From NCBI GenBank assembly GCA_017308235.1, contig JAFKFL010000019.1:1-64000 (forward strand): a stretch of DNA of 64,000 nucleotides, written 5' to 3'. This document shows, in pieces, positions 14,189 to 22,306 of the stretch. The first letter of the stretch is position 1. Each line of letters opens with the position of its first letter. A model generated the notes under the pieces. It was not told where the DNA came from, did no database searches, and saw nothing but the letters and a program-made list of their open reading frames with translations. The translations under genes were made by a program, and so were the position numbers. The DNA comes from Alphaproteobacteria bacterium. Lineage in GTDB: Bacteria > Pseudomonadota > Alphaproteobacteria > Reyranellales > Reyranellaceae.

Positions 14189-17125
14189 TCAATGCGCCGC
14201 CGCCCAGGTGGCGCCGACGCCGGTGTCGACGACCAGCGGCACCGAGAGCTTGGCGGCACCTTCCATCACCTGGCGGGCGACCTCCTTCGTCTTGTCGATC
14301 TCCTTGTCGAGCACCTCGAACAGGAGCTCGTCGTGCACCTGCAGAAGCATGCGCGCTTCGAGATGCGCGTCCTTCAGGGCCTGCGGCAGGCGGATCATGG
14401 CGCGCTTGATGATGTCGGCCGCGCCGCCCTGCAATGGCGCGTTGATGGCCGCGCGCTCGGAGAACGCGCGCATGCCCTGGTTCTTGTCGTTGATGTGCTT
14501 GAGATGAATCTTGCGCCCGAACGGCGTCTGCACATAGCCGTGCTTGCGCGCGTACTCCTTGGTCCGCTCCATGTAGTCGCGGATGCCGGGATAGCGCTGG
14601 AAGTACTTGGCGATGTAGTCGCGCGCCTCGGGCTGGCCGATGCCGAGCTGATTGGCGAGTCCAAAGGCCGAGATGCCGTAGATGATGCCGAAGTTGATCG
14701 CCTTGGCGCGGCGGCGCACCAGCGGGTCCATGCCCTTGACCGGCACGCCGAACATCTCGCTCGCCGTGATCGCATGGATGTCGTCGCCGCGCTCGAACGC
14801 CTCCTTGAGCGAAGCGATGTCGGCGACATGTGCCAGCAGGCGCAGCTCGATCTGCGAATAGTCGGCGCTGACGAGCTTGTGGCCCTTCTCGGCGATGAAG
14901 GCCTCGCGGATCTTGCGGCCCTCTTCGGTGCGCACCGGGATGTTCTGCAGGTTGGGCTCGGTCGAGGCGAGTCGGCCGGTCGCAGCACCTGTCATCATGT
15001 AGGAGGTGTGGATGCGGCCGGTGCGGGCGTCGAGCTCGCGCACCAGGGCGTCAGTGTAGGTGCCCTTGAGCTTGGCGATCTGGCGGTGCTCGAGGATCTT
15101 GACCGGCAGCGTGTGGCCTTGTGCTGCAAGCTCCTCCAGGATCGCAGCGTCGGTCGACCAGGCGCCGGTCTTGCTGCGCCGGCCGCCCGGCAGCTTCTGC
15201 TCGTCGAACAGGATCTCGCCCAGCTGCTTGGGCGAGCCGACGTTGAACTCGCGGCCGGCGATCTTGTGGATCTCGCGCTCGAGCTCGGCCAGCCGCTTCT
15301 CGAAGTCAGCGCTGAGCTTCTTGAGCAGGGGCGAGTCGACCTTGACGCCAGCCTGTTCCATGCCGAGCAGCACGGGCATCAGCGGCCGCTCGATGGTCTC
15401 GTACATCGACACCATGTGCTCGGCCGCGAGCCGCGGCTTGAACTGCGCCCAGAGCTGCGAGACCGTGTCGGCGCTGCCGGCGGCATACTCGCGCGCCCGC
15501 TCGATCGGCACCTTGTCGAAGCTCACCTGCTTGGCGCCCGAGCCCGCCACGTCGGAGAACTTGACGGTCTTTACGTCGAGATACCTCTCGGCGAGATCGT
15601 CCAGGCTGTGGCTGTGCTTGCCGCCGTCGAGCACGAAGGACAGCAGCATCGTGTCGTCGACGGGCGCGAGCCGGATGCCGTGCTGCTCGAACACGTCGAG
15701 GTCGTCCTTGAGGTCGTGGCCGACCTTGAGCACGCCCGGGTCCTCGAGCAGGGGCTTGAGCTTTTCGATCGCCGTCTTCAGCGGAAGCTGATCGGGCAGC
15801 AGCGTGCCGCCACTCGTCTTTCCGGCACCGCCGAGGTCGAGTGCGCCCTGCGCCTCGCCGGGCACGCGATGGCCGATCGGCAGGTAGGCCGCGCGCCGGC
15901 GGCCGGAATTGACATTGCCCCACGGCCCTTCGAGCAGCGCAAACGACAGGCCGACCAGCCCGGCCTCGCCGGCGTTCTCGAGGTCGACGCTGACGACACC
16001 CGCTTTGGTGGCGTCGACGATCCATTCGTCGAGGGCGGCCTCGGTGCGGATCGTCTCGTAGTCCTCCGCGGTGAATGGCTTATTGGATTTGGCACGCGCT
16101 GCTGGCGCCGGACGCTGGGCCTCGGGCATCTGCGGTGCCGGGGCGACTGAAGCCATATCCGACATTTGCGGCGTAGGCTGGCCGAATTCCTTGGCGTACT
16201 TGGTGATCAAGGCCTTGAAGCCCTGCTTCTCCAGCCATGGCATCAGCACGTTGGGATCGGGCTTGCGCTTCTCGAAGGACTCCGGTTCGGCGGGCGTCGG
16301 CACGTCGTCCCGGAGCGTCACCAGCTTCTTGGAGATGCGTGCCAGTTCGGCGTTGGTCTGCAGAGCCTCTCGCCGCTTGGGTTGCTTGATCTCGCCGGCT
16401 CGCTTCAGCAGCGTTTCGAGGTCGCCGTATTCGGTGATGAGCTGGGCGGCCGTCTTGACGCCGATGCCCGGCACGCCCGGCACATTGTCGGTGGAATCGC
16501 CGGCGAGCGCCTGCACGTCGATCACCTTGTCCGGCGTGACGCCGAACTTCTCCATTACCGCCTCGGGCCCGAGCTTGATCTTCTTGATCGGGTCCATCAT
16601 CTCGACGCCCGGCCGGATCAGTTGCATCAGGTCCTTGTCGGACGACACGATGGTGCAGGTGCCGCCGGCCTCGACCGCCATCCGCGCATAGGTCGCGATC
16701 AGGTCGTCGGCCTCGTAACCTGCAAGCTCGCAGACCGTGACGTTGAACGCCTTGGCCGCCTCGCGGATCAGCGGGAACTGCGGGATCAGATCCTCCGGCG
16801 GCTCGGGCCGATTGGCCTTGTACTTGTCGTAGAGCTCGTTGCGGAACGTCGTGCCGCTGGCGTCGAGGATCATCGCGACATGGTCGACCTCGGGCTTGTC
16901 CAGGATGTCGGCCGCCAACATGCGGCAGAAGCCAAAGACGGCGTTCGTCGGCGTGCCGTCGGGCCGGTTCATCGGCGGCAGCGCGTGATAGGCGCGGAAC
17001 AGGTAACCCGAGCCGTCGACTAGGTAGAGATTGCGGATCGGCGAGCCGTCGCCCTTCTTCGCCGGGCTCGGCGCGGGCGCGGAGGCCTTTGCGGGTGCGG
17101 ATGCGGAAGCCTTGGATTTCGCCAT
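14189..17125 (-). CDS. polA: DNA polymerase I
   Basis: A 978-residue full-length Pol I. Domains in order: 5' nuclease (LVDGSGYLFRAYHAL; ALAGDSTDNVPGVPGIG), a 3'-5' exonuclease-type domain (VVSVDLENAGEAG with the Asp-x-Glu pair, HDLKDDLDV), and polymerase (motif A VSADYSQIELR, O-helix RRRAKAINFGIIYGIS, motif C LLQVHDELLFEV). It fills gaps in repair and removes Okazaki primers. A low-complexity Ala/Lys/Ser/Pro tail of ~30 residues precedes the conserved start; the second Met at 17125 is taken as start, the first at 17131 being equally possible. Confidence 0.96.
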   Translation of the reverse strand: MAKSKASASAPAKASAPAPSPAKKGDGSPIRNLYLVDGSGYLFRAYHALPPMNRPDGTPTNAVFGFCRMLAADILDKPEVDHVAMILDASGTTFRNELYDKYKANRPEPPEDLIPQFPLIREAAKAFNVTVCELAGYEADDLIATYARMAVEAGGTCTIVSSDKDLMQLIRPGVEMMDPIKKIKLGPEAVMEKFGVTPDKVIDVQALAGDSTDNVPGVPGIGVKTAAQLITEYGDLETLLKRAGEIKQPKRREALQTNAELARISKKLVTLRDDVPTPAEPESFEKRKPDPNVLMPWLEKQGFKALITKYAKEFGQPTPQMSDMASVAPAPQMPEAQRPAPAARAKSNKPFTAEDYETIRTEAALDEWIVDATKAGVVSVDLENAGEAGLVGLSFALLEGPWGNVNSGRRRAAYLPIGHRVPGEAQGALDLGGAGKTSGGTLLPDQLPLKTAIEKLKPLLEDPGVLKVGHDLKDDLDVFEQHGIRLAPVDDTMLLSFVLDGGKHSHSLDDLAERYLDVKTVKFSDVAGSGAKQVSFDKVPIERAREYAAGSADTVSQLWAQFKPRLAAEHMVSMYETIERPLMPVLLGMEQAGVKVDSPLLKKLSADFEKRLAELEREIHKIAGREFNVGSPKQLGEILFDEQKLPGGRRSKTGAWSTDAAILEELAAQGHTLPVKILEHRQIAKLKGTYTDALVRELDARTGRIHTSYMMTGAATGRLASTEPNLQNIPVRTEEGRKIREAFIAEKGHKLVSADYSQIELRLLAHVADIASLKEAFERGDDIHAITASEMFGVPVKGMDPLVRRRAKAINFGIIYGISAFGLANQLGIGQPEARDYIAKYFQRYPGIRDYMERTKEYARKHGYVQTPFGRKIHLKHINDKNQGMRAFSERAAINAPLQGGAADIIKRAMIRLPQALKDAHLEARMLLQVHDELLFEVLDKEIDKTKEVARQVMEGAAKLSVPLVVDTGVGATWAAAH

Positions 17126-17203
17126 GGCCAAGGTCTAGCACGACGCAAGCCGGGGCAGGGAGACGCTTGCGGGCATTTGCCCACTGCGCTATGTCCCCTC
17201 CGT

Positions 17204-17330
17204 CATTGGGGAGTAGCCGGCCCTGTTTTCAGGGGCGGAAGCGTCAACAGACTTGGTTCCTCGGAGCCATGGCGCTTCCGGCGATCAAGACCCGTCATCG
17301 GGTCTGCTTGGCGAGACCTTTGGCTACCGG
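17204..17330 (+). ncRNA. yybP-ykoY manganese riboswitch
   Basis: The two conserved blocks of the yybP-ykoY motif are present in order: TTGGGGAGTAGCC at 17206-17218 and GCGAGACCTTTGGCTACC at 17311-17328. Between them lie variable stems, including GGAAGCGTC...GGCGCTTCC and GACCCGTCATCGGGTC, both self-complementary. GTAGCC and GGCTAC pair across the ends. The element ends about 70 nt before a TMEM165/GDT1-type transporter gene, one of the family's classic targets. It is known to bind Mn2+ and switch on export genes; here control at transcription or translation is not resolved. Confidence 0.93.
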
Positions 17331-17402
17331 TGCGTCACCCGCGGGATTGGGCAGCGCCGGCAGCCATCGGTTATGCGCCTGATCCCGCCCGTGATGTGAT
17401 CC

Positions 17403-17975
17403 ATGGAAGCTTTTCTCGTCTCGGCAGGTCTCGTGGCAATCGCCGAGATCGGCGACAAGACGCAGCTCCTCGCGATGGTGCTCGCCAGCCGCTATCGCCG
17501 GCCCGTTCCCATCATCCTTGGCATCTTCGTGGCGACGCTGGCCAACCATGCGCTGGCCGCCGCGGTGGGATCCGAGGTCGCCAATTGGATCGGGCCGCAG
17601 ATCCTGCGCTGGATCCTGGTCGTGCTGTTCCTGGCCATGGCAGTTTGGTGTCTCATTCCTGACAAGGCTGACGCTGGACCCAAGACGATCGGACGTGCCG
17701 GCGCCTTCCTCGCGACGACGGTGGCCTTCTTCCTGGTCGAGATGGGCGACAAGACCCAGATCGCGACGGTCGGCCTCGCGGCCCGCTTCCATGACATCGT
17801 CACGGTCACGTCGGGCACGACCGTCGGCATGCTGTTGGCCAATGTGCCGGCGGTGCTGTTCGGCGATGTGCTCTCGCGCAAGATCTCGCTCAGGCTGGTG
17901 CGGACGATCGCTTCAGCCGCCTTCGCGATCCTCGCCCTCCTGACGGCACTGGGCGTCGAGATGGGCCTTTTCTAG
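17403..17975 (+). CDS. TMEM165/GDT1 (UPF0016) family cation transporter, probable Mn2+ exporter
   Basis: A 190-residue membrane protein with two copies of the family signature: EIGDKTQLLAM near residue 15 and EMGDKTQIATV near residue 113, each in a three-helix repeat, giving about six TM segments. Members exchange Ca2+/Mn2+ for protons; bacterial ones (MneA/MntX-like) export manganese. The upstream yybP-ykoY riboswitch strongly supports a manganese role. The last 86 bp overlap the convergent MarR gene. Confidence 0.9.
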   Translation: MEAFLVSAGLVAIAEIGDKTQLLAMVLASRYRRPVPIILGIFVATLANHALAAAVGSEVANWIGPQILRWILVVLFLAMAVWCLIPDKADAGPKTIGRAGAFLATTVAFFLVEMGDKTQIATVGLAARFHDIVTVTSGTTVGMLLANVPAVLFGDVLSRKISLRLVRTIASAAFAILALLTALGVEMGLF

Positions 17976-18465
17976 CGGCCAGATCGGCGCCCGGTCGTCC
18001 TTCACTGTCGACGAAGGTCACAAGACCCCGCAGGACGGCCGCAAGCGGGTCGCGGCCGATCGAGCGGGCGTAGCGGTGCTCCAAGTCGGCCATGACCTCG
18101 AGGCTGTCGAGCATCAACTGCCGGCCCGTGCGGGTGAGTTTCAGGACGCGGGCGCGCGCATCTTCCGGGTCGCTGCGGACGCGGATGTAGCCGGCGCTTT
18201 CGAGTTCATCGGCAAGGCGGCCCATCGCCTGCTTGGTGATCCCCGCCCGATCCGCCGCGACGGTGACGGTACTGCCGTCGAGGTCGATGTTGGACAGCAA
18301 CGTCGTGTGGGTGGAGCGGAGGTCGGTATAGCCGCGGGCGTGCAGTCCCTCGACGACATGCCGGTTCACGATGCGCGAGGCCTGCAGCAGAAGCTGCCGC
18401 ATGTTTGTTCGGCGCCTCTCCTCGAGCGTCCCGGAAAGGATCGCGCCGCTTCCGCCTTGCTTCAT
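17890..18465 (-). CDS. MarR family transcriptional regulator
   Basis: A 191-residue winged-helix regulator. The core includes LRSTHTTLLSNIDLDGSTVTVAADRAGITKQAMGRLADELESAGYIRVRSDPEDARARVLKLT, with the recognition helix at GITKQAMGRL and the wing at RSDPEDARA. The C-terminal ~30 residues are basic, low in structure and overlap the 3' end of the TMEM165 gene by 86 bp. Divergent from a cupin gene; two nearly identical dyads in the shared promoter are probable operators. ATG at 18465; a second Met at 18402 is possible. Confidence 0.88.
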   Translation of the reverse strand: MKQGGSGAILSGTLEERRRTNMRQLLLQASRIVNRHVVEGLHARGYTDLRSTHTTLLSNIDLDGSTVTVAADRAGITKQAMGRLADELESAGYIRVRSDPEDARARVLKLTRTGRQLMLDSLEVMADLEHRYARSIGRDPLAAVLRGLVTFVDSEGRPGADLAARKGPSRRPVPSGGRGSRRRLKRSSAPA

Positions 18466-18469
18466 GACA

Positions 18470-18505
18470 TAACCTCAGGTTACTTTTTATAGTAACCTTA
18501 GATTA
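18470..18505. promoter_or_regulatory. Duplicated MarR operator between the MarR and cupin genes
   Basis: TAACCTCAGGTTA (18470-18482) is a perfect 13-bp dyad. TAACCTTAGATTA (18493-18505) is a near copy, extended to AGTAACCTTAGATTACT. Centres are 23 bp apart, about two helical turns, on the same DNA face. Location: 5 bp upstream of the MarR ATG and 24 bp upstream of the cupin ATG, ideal for repression of both. The regulator assignment is inferred from position. Confidence 0.7.
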
Positions 18506-18528
18506 CTATAAGGCATTGGAGTGACGCA

Positions 18529-18882
18529 ATGAGCAGCCGTCAAACCTTCATCGATCCGGGCGCCGGTGCCTGGTTGAAAATAGACATCCTGCCGGGCGTC
18601 GAACTCATGCCGCTTGCCCAACCGGTGCCCGATGGCTCGATCCATCGCGCGCGCCTGGCGGCTGGCACGACCATCCCGGTCCACACGCATCCCGCCGACG
18701 AGTTCGTCTTCGTGCTGTTGGGCACGGTCGAGACCGGTGGCCGGCGCTGCGACGCAGGCACGTTCTGGACGACGCCGGCCGGCACGCGCCAAGGCCCTCA
18801 CGTCGCTGTCACCGACGTCGAGTTGATCACCGTGCGGCTTGGCGCCATGGGACCGTTCGGTGACGGCGCGGCCCTCGTTTGA
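18529..18882 (+). CDS. Small single-domain cupin protein
   Basis: A 117-residue cupin. Motif 1 reads IPVHTHPADEFVFVLLG (metal-binding His-x-His and Glu), and motif 2 reads CDAGTFWTTPAGTRQGPHV with a possible His ligand. One cupin domain and no signal peptide, so a small cytoplasmic metal-binding protein, possibly an enzyme or ligand sensor. The divergent MarR regulator and shared operators suggest it is inducible. The substrate cannot be predicted. Confidence 0.8.
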   Translation: MSSRQTFIDPGAGAWLKIDILPGVELMPLAQPVPDGSIHRARLAAGTTIPVHTHPADEFVFVLLGTVETGGRRCDAGTFWTTPAGTRQGPHVAVTDVELITVRLGAMGPFGDGAALV

Positions 18883-18890
18883 GCCCGGCG

Positions 18891-19589
18891 CTAGGTAAAT
18901 CCGAGTCGCTGGCGGAGGGTGGCCGCTGATGGGCTGGCCAGCATGGCGATCAACGCGGCGGCCTCGCGGGGGGCCGCGGCCTTCGTCGCGATAGCGGCGG
19001 TGTAGACGGTTGAAAGATCGCAGCCGTGCGGCAGCGGCGCGGCCAGCACGATGCCCGGCGTCACCAGGATTTCGGTGGCCTGGGTGCAGCCGAGGGGCTG
19101 CTGCGCACGCGAGGCGGCGAGCGCGCGCATGGCGGTGGCGCCGTTCGGCGCCGGATGCAGCCGATCGCCGAGATGGTCCATGAGGCCAAGCTTCTCCAGC
19201 ACGCGCGCGAAATGGATGCCGGCGGTCGCCTTCGCCGGATCGGGAAAATGGACGGCGTCGGCAGCGAGCAACGCGTGGTGCAAGGCTTCGGCATCATCGA
19301 GCGCGGGGATGGGATCTCCAGCGCGCACGGCGATCGCCGTCGCGACCGTGCCGAGATCACGTGCCGACTCGCCATCGGCGTAACCGTCCCGCATCAGCGC
19401 CTCGACCAGCGCACGACTCAGGATCACAAGATCGGCCGGCTCGCCGGCGACCAGCCTGTCGCGCATCGCGCCCACGGCACTGAAGGTACCTTCGATGGCA
19501 TAGCCAGTCTCGGTCTCGAAGGCCGGCTGCACCGCCTCAACCAGTCCGTGCGCCGCGCCGCCGCTCAAGAGCCGCAGGGTTCTTGTCAT
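18891..19589 (-). CDS. ModA-like substrate-binding domain protein without signal peptide
   Basis: A 232-residue periplasmic-binding-protein type II fold related to molybdate-binding ModA: LRLLSGGAAHGLVEAVQPAFETETGYAIEGTFSAVGAMRDRL at the start, PADLVILS, then GIVLAAPLP. The ATG at 19589 overlaps the TctC stop (ATGA), so the two are coupled, and it leaves no signal peptide. Either it acts in the cytoplasm or an unrecognised start exists. No ABC permease or ATPase is adjacent. A role with the neighbouring Bug-type protein is possible but unproven. Confidence 0.7.
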   Translation of the reverse strand: MTRTLRLLSGGAAHGLVEAVQPAFETETGYAIEGTFSAVGAMRDRLVAGEPADLVILSRALVEALMRDGYADGESARDLGTVATAIAVRAGDPIPALDDAEALHHALLAADAVHFPDPAKATAGIHFARVLEKLGLMDHLGDRLHPAPNGATAMRALAASRAQQPLGCTQATEILVTPGIVLAAPLPHGCDLSTVYTAAIATKAAAPREAAALIAMLASPSAATLRQRLGFT

Positions 19590-20557
19590 TGGATCTTGGC
19601 GCCCGAACGCTCGATCACCTTGGCCCACTTCCCGATCTCACCTCGCAGGAAGGAATCGAACTCGGCGGGTGTCATCGCCGCCATCGGCACGGCGCCCTGC
19701 TTTGCCCAGGCTGCTTGCACCTCGGGCCGCGCGACGATCTTGGCCACTTCGGCGTTCATCTGCTCGACGATCGGCATGGGCGTGCCGATGGGCGCCATCA
19801 GGCCAAGCCATAGCGTCGCCTCGTAGCCGGGAACGCCGGCTTCGTTCACCGTCGGGATTTCCGGCAAGACGATCGAACGCTTGAGGCCGGTGGTGGCAAG
19901 TGCACGCACTTCACCCGCATCGATGTTGCCTTTCGTCGCCGTCACGGCGTCGAACATCATCTGCACATGGCCGCCAATCACGTCGGCGCGGGCGTCGGTG
20001 CTGCTCTTGTGCGGCACGTGCAGGATGTCGGTGCCGCTCATCGCTTTGAACAGCTCACCCGCCATGTGATAGGGCGTGCCGGGACCCGATGAAGCGTAGG
20101 TGAGCTTGCCGGGACTGGCCTTGGCGAGCGCGATGTACTCGGCCAACGTCTTGGCCTTTACCGACGGGTGCACGACCATCACGAGATCGGTGGAGTTGAT
20201 CGGAGTCACCGCCTGCAGGTCGCGCATCAGCACATAAGGCTTGCGCGCAAACAGCGTTTCGTTGGTCGCCTGGGTGTTGGACATCATCAGGAAGGTGTAG
20301 CCGTTGGGCGGCGACTTGGCGGCGATCTCGGTGCCGATCACGCCGCCGGCACCCGGCCGGTTGTCGACGATGAACTGCTGCTTCAGGTCTTCCGTCAGCG
20401 CCTGGGCGAGGATGCGCGCATAAATGTCGGCGGGGCCGCCCGGACCGAACGGCACCACGATCTTGACCGGGCCGGTAGGCCAGGTTTGCGCGCCAGCCGG
20501 CGCGGCAAGCGTCATCAGGGCCGCGGCCATCGATACGAGCGGGATCTTCCAGCGCAT
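19586..20557 (-). CDS. Bug/TctC family tripartite tricarboxylate transporter substrate-binding protein
   Basis: A 323-residue secreted binding protein. Signal peptide MRWKIPLVSMAAALMTLAAPAGA, then the family opening WPTGPVKIVVPFGPGGPADIYAR and the VDNRPGAGGVIGTEIAAKSPPNGYT segment that contacts the ligand carboxylate. The ATG at 20557 has GGAGG 6 nt upstream; an in-frame ATG at 20563 overlaps that RBS and is less likely. Such orphan Bug proteins are numerous in beta- and some alphaproteobacteria. No tctA/tctB membrane genes here. Ligand unknown, probably a carboxylate. Confidence 0.9.
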   Translation of the reverse strand: MRWKIPLVSMAAALMTLAAPAGAQTWPTGPVKIVVPFGPGGPADIYARILAQALTEDLKQQFIVDNRPGAGGVIGTEIAAKSPPNGYTFLMMSNTQATNETLFARKPYVLMRDLQAVTPINSTDLVMVVHPSVKAKTLAEYIALAKASPGKLTYASSGPGTPYHMAGELFKAMSGTDILHVPHKSSTDARADVIGGHVQMMFDAVTATKGNIDAGEVRALATTGLKRSIVLPEIPTVNEAGVPGYEATLWLGLMAPIGTPMPIVEQMNAEVAKIVARPEVQAAWAKQGAVPMAAMTPAEFDSFLRGEIGKWAKVIERSGAKIQ

Positions 20558-20713
20558 GGTCATCCTCCGAGTCCCGGCGTCGTTGCGCCGGGTTGGCGCA
20601 TCTTCGCTGGAGGTCCGGGGCAAGTCACGACACGCCGCCGTGAATCCATCGTCGCAGGGTCCCTGCCCAGGCCGTGGCTGTCGTGCCAGAGTAGGACGGC
20701 AAGGAGGGAGATG

Positions 20714-21121
20714 ATGCTGACAGGCGGTTGTCTATGCGGCGCGATACGGTATCGCGCGACCGGAACGCCCGAGTTTCAAGGCCTCTGCCACTGTCGCGAC
20801 TGCCAGAAGCTGAGCGGCGGCGGCCACACGGGCTTCATCTGCTTTCCGAAGGAGGCGGTGGCGATCGAGGGCGAGGTTCTCGTCCATCAGGGCACGGGCG
20901 GCAGTGGCCGGCCCGCCGACCGCATCTACTGCCCGCGCTGCTACAGCCCATTGTTCGGCACGTCGGAGGTGATGCCGGGCAAGATCAATATCTATGCCGG
21001 CTCTCTGGATGATCCCGGACAGTTCAAGCCGCGGGTCGCGATCTTCACCCGCAGCCGCCAGCCGTGGGACGACGGCTCGCGAAATCTGAAGTGCTACGAG
21101 ACGCTTCCCGACGCGGGCTGA
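20714..21121 (+). CDS. GFA family (glutathione-dependent formaldehyde-activating-like) zinc protein
   Basis: A 135-residue GFA/CENP-V fold protein: GGCLCGAIRYRATG, LCHCRDCQKLSGGGH and IYCPRCYSPLFGTSE supply the two zinc sites (Cys-x-Cys, Cys-x-x-Cys pairs). AAGGAGG lies 6 nt before the ATG at 20714; an adjacent ATG at 20711 is the alternative. Homologues are annotated as S-(hydroxymethyl)glutathione synthase, though most have no proven activity. A second, divergent member is encoded at 29576-29956. Confidence 0.88.
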   Translation: MLTGGCLCGAIRYRATGTPEFQGLCHCRDCQKLSGGGHTGFICFPKEAVAIEGEVLVHQGTGGSGRPADRIYCPRCYSPLFGTSEVMPGKINIYAGSLDDPGQFKPRVAIFTRSRQPWDDGSRNLKCYETLPDAG

Positions 21122-21225
21122 ACGGATGCCGTAAGTCTCCAGGCCGCGTGCTCATGGGCAGCCCTATCGGTACACGACAAGGGCAGTGGCCGCTTTGGTT
21201 GGGACATCGGACATCCTCGTAAGGC

Positions 21226-21252
21226 GGGCGCAGCCGATTGAAGGCTGCGCCC
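21226..21252. terminator. Bidirectional hairpin between convergent GFA and diiron-protein genes
   Basis: GGGCGCAGCC (21226-21235) and GGCTGCGCCC (21243-21252) form a perfect 10-bp stem with a 7-nt loop. On the plus strand GTGGTTCTTTGTT follows, a weak U-rich tract. It lies 105 bp after the GFA stop and 11 bp after the diiron gene stop, so it can serve either transcript. Confidence 0.7.
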
Positions 21253-21263
21253 GTGGTTCTTTG

Positions 21264-22193
21264 TTAGACCAGCGTCGCGAGTGCCGCCTCGATGCGCTGC
21301 ATTTGCTGCTCTGCAATCAAGCCTTTGAGTGTGCGCTGGAAGCGCGGATGCCCGGCGCCAGAGAAGATGTATTGCCATCGGTAGGCCTTGAGGAAATGCT
21401 GGCCGACCTGCGCGGCCTCGCCTGCCGCGAGTGCACGCCCGCAAGTGGAGGCGAAGTAGGCGCTATCGGCCCTGGCCTGTGCCTGCAGGATATCGTCCAC
21501 TGCGACCACCAACGCGATGAAGTCATCGACCGCCTTGTCGCGCTCGTCGGCTGGGAGGGTCGCGTCGTGGCGTTTCAGTTCCAGCTCGTCAAGCTGGGCG
21601 TGCTGGCATTCGTCCTTCCAATGATAGAGGAAAACGTCCCTGAACAGCTCGCTCAGCTCGCCGTCGGCCTCGATGCTGCTCTTGTAGTGCAGCTGCACGA
21701 AGAGTTCGATGTGCAGGGTGAGCACCAGCACCGCCCAGGTGCGCTTCGCGAGTACGGCGCGCGCCACGGCGTCGGGGTCGACATCGAAGCGGTAGCCCGC
21801 TGGCATGGCCTCGGCCATCATCATCTCGATTCGGCGGAACAGTATTTGGTGCTTGATCTCCTCGTCGCTGAAGCGCACCAGCGCTTCCAGCGCATACTGA
21901 TCGCCCAGCGCATGCTCACCGCTCACTTCAATCAGCTTGGACGTGATGAAGCGCTCGACCAGGCCGAAGACGTTAGCATAGGTGCGTCCCTGGATCTGGC
22001 TCACGAGCCGTTTCTCCGCGCTGCCAAGTGACAGCTCTCCAACTAGCGAAAGTCCATCGGGAAGGTATTTTCGGTCGAGGCCGAAGCGGCGGCCGCGGAC
22101 CACGTCCTTGTCAATGTCCCAACGCACCGCCTTCGAGGCCTCGATACAGCGCGCATACTTGGCGGTGTCGGACAGGGGAACAATGGCGTTCAT
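21264..22193 (-). CDS. Ferritin-like diiron protein (possible AurF-type oxygenase)
   Basis: A 309-residue helical protein. Two iron-ligand motifs are visible: ALEALVRFSDEEIKHQILF (Glu-x-x-His) near residue 115 and HWKDECQHAQLDELE (Glu-x-x-His) near residue 200, with a preceding SGEHALGDQ Glu. This spacing fits ferritin-like diiron oxygenases/AurF-like N-oxygenases, and the metal site looks intact. The ATG at 22193 follows the divergent promoter. The AraC-type gene transcribed away from it probably regulates it. The substrate is unknown. A 10-bp hairpin closes the transcript. Confidence 0.7.
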   Translation of the reverse strand: MNAIVPLSDTAKYARCIEASKAVRWDIDKDVVRGRRFGLDRKYLPDGLSLVGELSLGSAEKRLVSQIQGRTYANVFGLVERFITSKLIEVSGEHALGDQYALEALVRFSDEEIKHQILFRRIEMMMAEAMPAGYRFDVDPDAVARAVLAKRTWAVLVLTLHIELFVQLHYKSSIEADGELSELFRDVFLYHWKDECQHAQLDELELKRHDATLPADERDKAVDDFIALVVAVDDILQAQARADSAYFASTCGRALAAGEAAQVGQHFLKAYRWQYIFSGAGHPRFQRTLKGLIAEQQMQRIEAALATLV

Positions 22194-22306
22194 GTCAGTC
22201 TCCACGGTTGAATCCCGGTGCGGCGCATGTAGGCCCGTTGCCGCCGGCGCGCTATGATCGGGACGCCAGAAGACGTGACGGAAACTCCAATTTTGGCTGG
22301 CCGCTG

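Noticed and set aside
12956..16150. A 1064-codon open frame on the plus strand
   Set aside because: It runs through the Rieske gene in another frame and antisense to GST and polA; low-complexity Arg/Ala-rich and no family similarity.
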